From contig JAJZRT010000018.1 of NCBI GenBank assembly GCA_021802595.1, positions 1 through 8,007 on the forward strand: DNA of 8,007 bases. The letters run 5' to 3'. Positions 1-6,067 of the stretch are shown here, piece after piece (the stretch's first letter is position 1; each line of letters begins with the position of its first letter). Under the pieces are notes generated by a model. The model was given only the letters and a program-made list of their open reading frames with translations. It made no database searches and was not told where the DNA came from. Both the position numbers and the translations under genes were made by a program. Origin of the DNA: Pseudomonadota bacterium. Lineage in GTDB: Bacteria; Pseudomonadota; Gammaproteobacteria; Burkholderiales; Thiobacillaceae.

Positions 1-1118
1 CGCTGCCGATGGGCATCACCAGTTCCAAGGAATACGCCGAGCTGGAATGGCCGATCGACCTGCTGATCGCGGTGGTGTGGGTGTCCTACGCGCTGGTGTT
101 CTTCGGCACCATCATCAAGCGCAAGACCAAGCACATCTATGTGTCCAACTGGTTCTTCGGCGCCTACATCCTGGTGATCGCGCTGCTGCACATCGTCAAC
201 AGCGCCGAACTGCCGTGGATCCTCGGCGGCAGCACCAGCGCCTGGTACAAGTCCTATTCCGCCTATGCCGGTGTGCAGGACGCGATGGTGCAGTGGTGGT
301 ACGGCCATAACGCGGTGGGCTTCTTCCTCACCACCGCCTTCCTCGGCATGATGTACTACTTCATTCCCAAGCAGGCCGGCCGCCCGATCTACTCGTACCG
401 CCTGTCGGTCGTGCACTTCTGGTCGCTCAACTTCATCTACATGTGGGCGGGCCCCCACCACCTGCAATACACCGCGCTGCCCGACTGGGCACAGTCGCTG
501 GGCATGGTGTTTTCGCTGATGCTGCTGGCGCCGAGCTGGGGCGGCATGATGAACGGCATCATGACCCTGTCGGGCGCCTGGCACAAACTGCGCACCGACC
601 CCATCCTCAAGTTCATGGTGACTGCGCTGTCGTTCTACGGCATGTCGACCTTCGAAGGCCCGATGATGTCGATCAAGACAGTGAACGCATTGAGCCACTA
701 CACTGAATGGACCATCGGCCATGTTCACTCCGGCGCACTCGGCTGGGTGGCGATGATCACCATCGGCTCCATGTACTACCTCATCCCGCGCCTGTTCGGC
801 CGCGAATCGATGTTCAGCACCAAGCTGATCGAATGGCATTTCTGGCTCTCCACCATCGGCGTCGTGTTGTACATCGCCTCGATGTGGATCGCCGGCGTGG
901 CGCAGGGTCTGATGTGGCGTGCGGCCAACCCGGATGGCACCCTGACCTACAGCTTCGCCCAGGTGGTCAGCACCATGCACCCGTTCTATATCATTCGCCT
1001 CGCAGGCGGCCTACTGTTCTTCACCGGCATGCTGATGATGGCCTGGAACGTCTGGCAGACCGTGCGTGCCGGGCGCGTCGTGAACGACGCCCCCATCCCG
1101 CAAGCCATCCACGCCTAA
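1..1118 (+). CDS. ccoN: cbb3-type cytochrome c oxidase subunit I (CcoN), C-terminal ~370 aa, 5' end outside window
   Basis: CcoN is the catalytic subunit that reduces O2 to water at a heme b3-CuB centre in the inner membrane and pumps protons. The reading frame is open to the left edge (codons from position 3), so the ATG at 9 is internal. The family is about 475 aa, so roughly 100 N-terminal residues, including the first heme b ligand His, are missing. Visible landmarks are WWYGHN (His codon 306-308, CuB ligand), YMWAGPHH (Tyr codon 438-440, the Tyr cross-linked to a CuB His in this family; His-His 456-461, CuB ligands), STFEGPMM (Glu codon 654-656, conserved in cbb3 oxidases) and GHVHSG (His codons 720 and 726, the HxH that ligates the two hemes). 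Multiple hydrophobic spans run throughout. The TAA stop is 11 nt before ccoO. Identification is essentially certain from motifs and neighbours. Confidence 0.98.
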   Translation, partial: LPMGITSSKEYAELEWPIDLLIAVVWVSYALVFFGTIIKRKTKHIYVSNWFFGAYILVIALLHIVNSAELPWILGGSTSAWYKSYSAYAGVQDAMVQWWYGHNAVGFFLTTAFLGMMYYFIPKQAGRPIYSYRLSVVHFWSLNFIYMWAGPHHLQYTALPDWAQSLGMVFSLMLLAPSWGGMMNGIMTLSGAWHKLRTDPILKFMVTALSFYGMSTFEGPMMSIKTVNALSHYTEWTIGHVHSGALGWVAMITIGSMYYLIPRLFGRESMFSTKLIEWHFWLSTIGVVLYIASMWIAGVAQGLMWRAANPDGTLTYSFAQVVSTMHPFYIIRLAGGLLFFTGMLMMAWNVWQTVRAGRVVNDAPIPQAIHA

Positions 1119-1129
1119 GGAGACCGAAC

Positions 1130-1735
1130 ATGATTTCGCATGAAACAATTGAAAAGAACCTCGGTCTGCTGATCGTGCTGACCATCCTCATCGTCAGCGT
1201 CGGCGGCCTGGTACAGATCGTGCCGCTGTTTTTCCAGACTTCCACCACCACGCCGGTGGAAGGCCTCAAGCCCTACACGGCGCTGCAGCTGGCAGGACGC
1301 GACATCTATATCCGTGAGGGCTGCGTCGGCTGCCACTCGCAGATGATCCGGCCGTTCCGCGCCGAAACCGAACGCTATGGCCACTATTCGGTGGCGGGCG
1401 AGTATGTCTACGACCGTCCCTTCCTGTGGGGATCCAAGCGCACCGGCCCCGACCTGGCGCGCGTCGGCGGCCGCTATTCGAACGACTGGCAGGTGGCGCA
1501 CCTGATGAATCCGCGCGACGTGGTGCCGGAGTCCATCATGCCCGCCTACCCCTGGCTCGATCGCCCGCTTCATGACCCCAGCATCCAGGCCAAGATGCGC
1601 GCGCTGGACTTCGTCGGCCACGGCTATACCGAGCAGGAAATCGCCGAGGCGCCCGCCGCGCTGCAGGGCAAGACCGAGCTCGACGCCGTCGTCGCCTACC
1701 TGCAGGTGCTGGGCATCCACGCACCGAAGAATTGA
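1130..1735 (+). CDS. ccoO: cbb3-type cytochrome c oxidase subunit II (CcoO), monoheme cytochrome c
   Basis: CcoO is a membrane-anchored cytochrome c that passes electrons from CcoP to the CcoN hemes. The protein is 201 aa, normal for the family. An N-terminal anchor lies at about residues 11-32 (hydrophobic [12 protein letters not shown] run), with the rest periplasmic. The heme c motif CVGCH is at residues 65-69 (codons 1322-1336), followed by SQMIRPF, a CcoO hallmark. The likely axial Met is residue 137 in the IMPAYPWL motif. The start at 1130 is fixed by a strong AAGGAG at 1117-1122, overlapping the ccoN stop, with 7-nt spacing. The frame stays open upstream of this ATG, but that part is only a shadow of ccoN. 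Confidence 0.98.
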   Translation: MISHETIEKNLGLLIVLTILIVSVGGLVQIVPLFFQTSTTTPVEGLKPYTALQLAGRDIYIREGCVGCHSQMIRPFRAETERYGHYSVAGEYVYDRPFLWGSKRTGPDLARVGGRYSNDWQVAHLMNPRDVVPESIMPAYPWLDRPLHDPSIQAKMRALDFVGHGYTEQEIAEAPAALQGKTELDAVVAYLQVLGIHAPKN

Positions 1736-1742
1736 GACCCGC

Positions 1743-1913
1743 ATGGACAGCGGAACGATCAGCGGCATCATCACGGCGATCTTCATCGTGGTATTCATCG
1801 GCATCGTCTGGTGGGCCTACGGCAAGGGAAACAAGCAGCGTTTCGAAGAGGACGCCAGGCTCCCTTTCCAGGATGACGACGATACGCCCGCCCAACAAGG
1901 AGACAAGCAATGA
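1743..1913 (+). CDS. ccoQ: cbb3-type cytochrome oxidase small subunit IV (CcoQ/FixQ)
   Basis: A 56-aa protein with one membrane span (about residues 6-25) followed by WWAYGKGNKQRFEEDARLPF, matching the CcoQ/FixQ pattern of a hydrophobic helix, a basic stretch and an acidic cytoplasmic tail. In the family it is not catalytic; it stabilises the complex and the association of CcoP. It starts 7 nt after ccoO with only a weak GAG (1734-1736) as ribosome site, so translational coupling to ccoO is likely. Its stop overlaps the ccoP start (ATGA at 1910-1913). The frame stays open upstream to 1572, but that portion lies inside ccoO and does not look like a family N-terminus. Confidence 0.93.
   Translation: MDSGTISGIITAIFIVVFIGIVWWAYGKGNKQRFEEDARLPFQDDDDTPAQQGDKQ
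1897..1902 (+). promoter_or_regulatory. Ribosome binding site for ccoP inside ccoQ
   Basis: AAGGAG lies 7 nt before the ccoP ATG at 1910 and sits within the last ccoQ codons. With the ATGA overlap it supports the chosen ccoP start and coupled translation of the two subunits. Confidence 0.75.
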
Positions 1914-2830
1914 GCGACTTCACAAGCGGCTTCTGGCCCATCTACATCAGCGTCATCACCCTGGTGAGCATCGCCGGCGTCTGGGTGTTTCTCAAGGCGC
2001 ATACCACCCGCAGGTTCGCGCCCGGCGAGAAGGCCGAACTCATGGAACATACCTGGGACGGCGACCTGCAGGATCTCAACAATCCCTTGCCGAGCTGGTG
2101 GCTGGGGCTGTTCTACGGCACCATGATTTTCGGGCTGTGCTACCTTGCGCTGTGGCCGGGCCTGGGCAATTACGCCGGTCTGCTGGGCTGGACCTCCAGG
2201 GGGGGATATCAGGCCGAGGTGAAAGCCGCCGAAGCCAAGTTCCAGCCGGTGTATGCCAAATACATGCAGGAGAGCATCGCCACCGTGGCGGCCGACCCGA
2301 ACGCCCGTTCCATCGGCAAGCACCTGTTCCTGACCTACTGCTCGCAGTGCCACGGCTCCGACGCCCAGGGCGCCAAGGGCTTCCCCAATCTGACCGACAG
2401 CGACTGGCTCTACGGCGGCGATCCGGACACCATCCAGGCCACCATCGCCAACGGCCGCAACGCCGCAATGCCGGCATGGGGCCCGATTCTCGGCGCCGAG
2501 AAGATCAGGCAGGTGGCGAACTACGTGCTGTCACTGTCGGGCCGCACGCATGACGCGACCCTGGCCGCGTCGGGCAAGACCGTCTTTGCCGAGAATTGTG
2601 CAGCCTGCCACATGCCCGACGGCACCGGCATGAAGGCGCTGGGCGCGCCCAACCTCACCGACAAGGTATGGCTGTACGGCGGCAGCGAGGCCTCGATCAT
2701 CGAGAGCATCACCAAGGGTCGCAACGGCGTCATGCCCGCCCTGACCCAGACGCTCGGCACCACCGCCAACAAGGACGCCAAGCTGCACCTGCTGGCGGCC
2801 TATGTGTACGGGCTGTCGCAGAAGCAGTGA
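1910..2830 (+). CDS. ccoP: cbb3-type cytochrome c oxidase subunit III (CcoP), diheme cytochrome c
   Basis: CcoP accepts electrons from soluble or membrane cytochrome c and hands them to CcoO. The product is 306 aa, normal size. It has two membrane spans (about residues 8-29 and 62-82). Between them is the typical EHTWDGDLQDLNNPLPSWW segment, marking the two-span form of CcoP. Two cytochrome c domains follow: CSQCH at residues 144-148 (codons 2339-2353) with likely axial Met in AAMPAWG, and CAACH at residues 230-234 (codons 2597-2611) with likely Met in GVMPAL. The two domains resemble each other closely (NLTDxxWLYGG...GRNxxMPA in both), as expected for an internal duplication. It is the last structural subunit gene. 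A 100-bp hairpin-bearing spacer separates it from ccoG. Confidence 0.98.
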   Translation: MSDFTSGFWPIYISVITLVSIAGVWVFLKAHTTRRFAPGEKAELMEHTWDGDLQDLNNPLPSWWLGLFYGTMIFGLCYLALWPGLGNYAGLLGWTSRGGYQAEVKAAEAKFQPVYAKYMQESIATVAADPNARSIGKHLFLTYCSQCHGSDAQGAKGFPNLTDSDWLYGGDPDTIQATIANGRNAAMPAWGPILGAEKIRQVANYVLSLSGRTHDATLAASGKTVFAENCAACHMPDGTGMKALGAPNLTDKVWLYGGSEASIIESITKGRNGVMPALTQTLGTTANKDAKLHLLAAYVYGLSQKQ

Positions 2831-2857
2831 TGGGTGAGCGGTAAGCAGTGGGCGGCA

Positions 2858-2878
2858 CTCGCCGGGCAACCCGGCGAG
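2858..2878 (+). repeat. Hairpin 1 in the ccoP-ccoG spacer (9-bp stem, CAA loop)
   Basis: The arms CTCGCCGGG (2858-2866) and CCCGGCGAG (2870-2878) are perfect reverse complements around CAA. The stem is very GC rich. No T-run follows, so it does not look like a classic Rho-independent terminator. Its last three bases (2876-2878) are also the first three of hairpin 2, so the two full stems cannot both form completely. Confidence 0.85.
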
Positions 2879-2917
2879 CCGCTTGAGCGCATTGCCCGCA
2901 GTGCGCTCAAGCGGCTC
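2876..2917 (+). repeat. Hairpin 2 in the ccoP-ccoG spacer (perfect 16-bp stem)
   Basis: The arms GAGCCGCTTGAGCGCA (2876-2891) and TGCGCTCAAGCGGCTC (2902-2917) are perfect reverse complements. Inside them a U-G wobble (2892/2901) and two more pairs (2893/2900, 2894/2899) could extend the stem to 19 bp with a CCCG loop. No U-tract follows. The stem ends 13 nt before the likely ccoG ATG. Plausible roles are 3'-end protection of ccoNOQP mRNA, partial attenuation, control of ccoG translation, or a REP-type repeat. The sequence alone does not decide between them. Confidence 0.9.
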
Positions 2918-2930
2918 AGACATACCACGG

Positions 2931-4355
2931 ATGAATGCAGTGACCAACGACAAGCAACCCGCCTCCGCCGACGCAGCGACCGAGCAGCAGCTCTACGCAA
3001 TCCGGCAGAAAATCCAGCCGCGCGCGGTGCACGGCGTATTTGCCAACTGGCGCATCGCGCTGGTGCTGCTGACCCAGACGCTCTATTACGGCATGCCCTG
3101 GCTGCATTGGGATAACCGCCAGGCGGTGCTGTTCGATCTGGCGGCGCGCAAGTTCTACATCTTCGGGCTGGTGTTCTGGCCGCAGGACTTCATCTATCTC
3201 ACCGGCCTGCTGATCCTCTCGGCGCTGTCGTTGTTCCTGTTCACCGCGGTGGCCGGACGTCTGTGGTGCGGCTATGCCTGTCCGCAGACCGTGTACACCG
3301 AAATCTTCATGTGGGTGGAGAACTGGCTGGAGGGCGACCACCTCGCACGCAAGAAACTCGACCAGTCGCGATGGAACGCCGCCAAGCTGAAAAAGCGCGG
3401 CACCAAGCACGTCGTGTGGTTTGCGATCGCGCTGTGGACCGGCTTCACCTTCGTCGGCTATTTCACGCCGATCCAGACGCTGGCGGCGGAAACGTTCAGT
3501 GGCGGCCTGGGGCCGTGGGAAACCTTCTGGATCCTGTTCTACGCCTTTGCCACCTGGGGCAATGCCGGCTTCATGCGCGAACAGGTCTGCAAGTACATGT
3601 GCCCCTACGCACGCTTCCAGAGCGTGATGTTCGACTCCGACACGCTGACCGTGACCTACGACAGCTCCATCGGCGAACCGCGTGGCCCGCGCAGCAAGAA
3701 GACCGATTACAAGGCGGCCGGGCTCGGCACCTGCGTCGACTGCAACGTCTGCGTGCAGGTCTGTCCCACCGGCATCGACATCCGCAACGGCCTGCAGTAC
3801 GAATGCATCGGCTGCGCCGCCTGCATCGACGGCTGCAACCAGATCATGGACAAGATGGGCTACCCGCGCGGGCTGATCCGCTACACCACGGAAAACGTGG
3901 TGAAAGGGAAATACCCGGATGCCGGCATCCTCCGTCACATCCTGCGCCCGCGCACCATCATCTACACCGTGCTGCTGACGCTGATCGCCAGTGTGTTCGT
4001 CTACAGCCTCGCCACCCGGGTGCCGCTGCGCGTCGACGTAGTGCGCGACCGTGTGGCACTGTCGAAGGAGACCGACGACGGCATGATCGAAAACGTCTAT
4101 CGACTGCTGATCATCAACAAGGACGCCCAGGCTCACCACTACACGGTCCAGGCCGAGGGCATCAAGGGCCTGCAGGTGGTGACCGCCAGCCGCGACATCG
4201 TCGCCGCCCCCCTGCAGAGCATCGATCTGCCCGTGAGCCTGATTGCCGATCCGGCGGAACTGAAAGGCCGCTCGATCGCGATCACGTTCACGATCCAGGC
4301 CACCGACAACCCGCGCATCCGCAACGATGTCGATACCAAGTTCTTCAACCGCTAG
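2931..4355 (+). CDS. ccoG: Cytochrome c oxidase accessory protein CcoG (FixG family, polyferredoxin-like membrane protein)
   Basis: CcoG proteins are membrane iron-sulfur proteins; one studied member reduces Cu(II) to Cu(I) for CuB assembly of cbb3 oxidase. The product is 474 aa. Membrane spans fall at about residues 40-57, 87-108, 162-180, 196-215 and 343-362. Two CxxxCP motifs sit near the membrane (Cys113/117 in WCGYACPQ; Cys220/224 in CKYMCPYARFQ). Two complete four-Cys 4Fe-4S motifs follow, Cys268/271/274/278 and Cys292/295/298/302. The C-terminal ~110 residues form the periplasmic Ig-like FixG domain. The start is the least certain part: ATG 2931 has no good Shine-Dalgarno. GTG 2940 is an alternative. 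The TTG at 2883 would put hairpin 2 in the coding region and is unlikely. Confidence 0.96.
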   Translation: MNAVTNDKQPASADAATEQQLYAIRQKIQPRAVHGVFANWRIALVLLTQTLYYGMPWLHWDNRQAVLFDLAARKFYIFGLVFWPQDFIYLTGLLILSALSLFLFTAVAGRLWCGYACPQTVYTEIFMWVENWLEGDHLARKKLDQSRWNAAKLKKRGTKHVVWFAIALWTGFTFVGYFTPIQTLAAETFSGGLGPWETFWILFYAFATWGNAGFMREQVCKYMCPYARFQSVMFDSDTLTVTYDSSIGEPRGPRSKKTDYKAAGLGTCVDCNVCVQVCPTGIDIRNGLQYECIGCAACIDGCNQIMDKMGYPRGLIRYTTENVVKGKYPDAGILRHILRPRTIIYTVLLTLIASVFVYSLATRVPLRVDVVRDRVALSKETDDGMIENVYRLLIINKDAQAHHYTVQAEGIKGLQVVTASRDIVAAPLQSIDLPVSLIADPAELKGRSIAITFTIQATDNPRIRNDVDTKFFNR

Positions 4356-4375
4356 CCTGAATGGGACACAGCGCC

Positions 4376-4903
4376 ATGACGAATTCCACCCTGCACGCCA
4401 AACCCTGGTACCGTGAACCCTGGCCCTGGTTCCTGATGAGCCTGCCCGCCACCGCGGTCGTCGCCGGACTCACCACCGCATGGATCGCCTACAGGACCAC
4501 CGACGGCCTGGTGGTCGGCGACTATTACAAGGAAGGGCTCGCCATCAACCAGACGCTGGAACGTGACGACGCCGCGCGCGCCCTTGCGCTGGCCGCCACC
4601 CTCAGGAGCAGGGACGGCATGCTGGAACTGACGCTGGCCGGACACCTGAAGACCTATCCCGGGCAATTGATCCTCACCCTGGCACACCCGACCCATCAGG
4701 GCCTGGACCATGTCCTCACCCTTCACCCAACCGGGCCCGGCCACTATCGGGCTGTGCTCCCCCCCATGCCCGCCGGCAAATGGCATGCTCAGCTGGTCGA
4801 TCCCGCATCCAGTTGGCGCCTTGCTGGCGTGCTGCATTCCCCGTTCGGGCAGGCTGCCACGCTGTCACCCGACCCCATTGTCCAACAACCCCAGGGAGAC
4901 TGA
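4376..4903 (+). CDS. ccoH: FixH/CcoH family cbb3 oxidase assembly or stability protein
   Basis: FixH/CcoH is a small membrane protein needed for assembly or stability of cbb3 oxidase. The product is 175 aa from this ATG. PWYREPWPWFLMSLPATAVV introduces a single span at about residues 17-39. The family-typical VGDYYKEGLAINQTLERD follows, then a periplasmic beta-rich domain with several His (HPTHQ, LHPTGPGHY, KWHAQL). The gene follows ccoG by 20 nt. An in-frame ATG at 4361 would add five residues (MGHSA). Neither start has a strong ribosome site, so the choice is a judgement based on the family N-terminus. The gene ends 1 nt before the start of the next small gene. Confidence 0.93.
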   Translation: MTNSTLHAKPWYREPWPWFLMSLPATAVVAGLTTAWIAYRTTDGLVVGDYYKEGLAINQTLERDDAARALALAATLRSRDGMLELTLAGHLKTYPGQLILTLAHPTHQGLDHVLTLHPTGPGHYRAVLPPMPAGKWHAQLVDPASSWRLAGVLHSPFGQAATLSPDPIVQQPQGD

Positions 4904-4904
4904 A

Positions 4905-5039
4905 ATGGACGTCGTACTCAATCTGCTGTTTAGCAGCCCGATTGGCCTCTTGAGCCTGTTTACCATCCTCTTCATCATCGGCATGGCGATCTACCTGATG
5001 ATCTGGTACAAGCGCAAGATGAACTCACCCGAAGAATGA
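4905..5039 (+). CDS. Small single-span membrane protein, DUF3149-like (44 aa)
   Basis: This 44-aa product begins MDVVLNLLF and has one long hydrophobic segment (about residues 12-34) followed by WYKRKMNSPEE, a short basic then acidic tail. The form and the IGLLSL...IGMAIYL pattern resemble DUF3149, a family of tiny proteobacterial proteins without known function; this match is from memory. The ATG sits 1 nt after the ccoH stop, and GGGAG at 4894-4898 inside ccoH is a good ribosome site, so it is very likely translated with the cco transcript. The longer open frame starting at 4710 lies within ccoH and is rejected. Its place suggests an accessory role near the oxidase, as CcoQ or CcoS-size proteins have, but this is inference. 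Confidence 0.8.
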   Translation: MDVVLNLLFSSPIGLLSLFTILFIIGMAIYLMIWYKRKMNSPEE

Positions 5040-5067
5040 TGATCGCCGCCCGCACGAGGAGCCCGTC

Positions 5068-5367
5068 ATGATGCAGCGCCTGATCCACATCCTGTGGCCG
5101 TCCTTCCTCGTCGCCGGGGTGGCCGACATCGTCTTCACCACGCTGTTCGACCCGCTGGAGATCATGTATCGCGGCGAGGCGGTGATCGAACAGCGCATCG
5201 CCGCCTACACCATCGGCTTCTTCGTGTTCTGGCTGCTGGGCATCGCCTCCAGCGCCATGACCTGCTATTTCCAGCGCAGCGCGGACGAGATCAACCGCTG
5301 CCCGCTGCCGCCACGCAAGCGGCCCGAAGGCTGCCCCAAGCGCGAGGACGGCTCCGACTGCTGCTGA
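5068..5367 (+). CDS. Unknown two-span membrane protein with Cys-rich C-terminal tail (99 aa)
   Basis: I cannot name a family for this gene. It encodes 99 aa with two hydrophobic spans, about residues 8-28 and 45-66, the second ending SSAMTCYFQRS. The short polar tail carries four Cys (78, 89, 98 and a terminal pair 98/99) in RCPLPP, GCPK and DCC contexts, plus Cys66 at the membrane edge. The ATG at 5068 has GAGGAG at 5056-5061 with 6-nt spacing; the ATG at 5071 is a possible alternative. It lies 28 nt after the DUF3149-like gene and on the same strand, so it probably belongs to the same transcript. A metal-binding or redox role for the tail, for example in copper handling for the oxidase, is a guess from residues and location. 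Confidence 0.8.
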   Translation: MMQRLIHILWPSFLVAGVADIVFTTLFDPLEIMYRGEAVIEQRIAAYTIGFFVFWLLGIASSAMTCYFQRSADEINRCPLPPRKRPEGCPKREDGSDCC

Positions 5368-5390
5368 AAAACACGGCGGCCTGATCGCTG
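5368..5390. other. Convergent junction of the cco block and the minus-strand block
   Basis: Only 23 bp separate the two converging stop codons. I see no GC-rich hairpin with a T-run on either strand. Termination must rely on Rho, occur inside the opposing gene, or overlap antisense. Confidence 0.6.
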
Positions 5391-6050
5391 CTACTTGATC
5401 GCCTTGTCTTTCAGCGGATTCTTGTCATAAAAAGGCTTGCCGTCGAGGCATTTCCTGAGTTCGTCGCGCGCCTTCAACCCGGCATGCCACTCGATCTCGC
5501 CGATCGTCTTGCCTTCGTATTCCAGATGAAAATCCAGCCGGTCCTCCATGCCGCCCAGCGCGGCCTCGATGCTCGGCACGGCAAAGGTAATGACTGGAAT
5601 TTCGTTATCCCCGAATAGCTGGTTTAACGCATGCACGGTAGCCGGCGCATCGCTTCCCTGCTTGAGCGTGACCTTGATCTTGCCAGAGCTCGCAGCCCGT
5701 GGAAATGCGGAATCCCCGGCCAGCGAGGCAAACATCATCAACGCGCCCCGGTAGCTTCCACCGGGGCCCATGATCGACACCAGCATGTCCTCGCGCACGA
5801 AGAGCGCGGTGCAGTACTCGCCTTTCGGCGCGTTCGACTTGCCCTGAAAGAACTGCCAGTAGCCGTCCTTGTACAGCCGCCCGTACTTGGAGTTCTGGAA
5901 ATCCTTCCTGCCCTTTTCCGTTTCCTGTTTGGCGTTCAGTTCCTTTTTCGTCGTATCCATCACGCCGGCAAGCACGTCGAACTGCGCTTCGCCCGCGGCA
6001 AGCGCACGCCCCTGAAGCACCAGCACCAGCACCAGAACAATCCGTTTCAT
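5391..6050 (-). CDS. Unknown secreted/periplasmic protein (219 aa)
   Basis: Family not recognised. The start chosen is ATG 6050-6048, giving MKRIVLVLVLVLQGRALAAG: a basic n-region, a hydrophobic core and a plausible signal peptidase I site after ALA or LAA. A GGGAG complement at 6057-6061 with 6-nt spacing supports it; the longer frame from a TTG at 6071 would overlap the upstream stop. The mature part is about 200 aa, mixed alpha/beta in appearance, with only two Cys (80 and 201) that could form a disulfide. The end DFHLEYEGKTIGEIEWHAGL...LRKCL recalls the closing segment of several small periplasmic families where a beta strand pair is followed by a helix ending in Cys, but this is a loose impression. 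It starts 17 nt after the 402-aa gene, so the two are probably co-transcribed. Confidence 0.85.
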   Translation of the reverse strand: MKRIVLVLVLVLQGRALAAGEAQFDVLAGVMDTTKKELNAKQETEKGRKDFQNSKYGRLYKDGYWQFFQGKSNAPKGEYCTALFVREDMLVSIMGPGGSYRGALMMFASLAGDSAFPRAASSGKIKVTLKQGSDAPATVHALNQLFGDNEIPVITFAVPSIEAALGGMEDRLDFHLEYEGKTIGEIEWHAGLKARDELRKCLDGKPFYDKNPLKDKAIK

Positions 6051-6056
6051 TCCTGT

Positions 6057-6061
6057 CTCCC
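6057..6061 (-). promoter_or_regulatory. Ribosome binding site deciding the start of the 219-aa protein
   Basis: On the minus strand this reads GGGAG, 6 nt before ATG 6050. It lies in the 17-nt gap after the upstream stop codon (6068-6070) and favours the signal-peptide start over the TTG at 6071. Confidence 0.75.
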
Positions 6062-6067
6062 TTGGGT

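Noticed and set aside
1..1118. ATG at position 9 as the true start of ccoN
   Set aside because: The frame is open through the left edge and the family needs about 100 more N-terminal residues, including a heme ligand.
2199..2205. Run of seven G in ccoP, and run of seven C in ccoH (4759-4765), as phase-variable tracts
   Set aside because: Both frames are intact, the runs are short, and such runs are expected by chance in this base composition.
2858..2917. Rho-independent terminator after ccoP
   Set aside because: The stems are strong, but no T-run follows either of them, and the downstream genes belong to the same cluster.
2883..2930. Upstream in-frame extension of CcoG from a TTG codon (16 extra residues)
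   Set aside because: The extension is encoded by the hairpin sequence, has no ribosome site and adds a segment not expected at a CcoG N-terminus.
2916..4139. Long minus-strand open frame (407 codons) opposite ccoG
   Set aside because: It is a shadow of high-GC codon bias; the His/Gln/Arg/Val-rich product has no domain pattern, while ccoG on the other strand is unmistakable.
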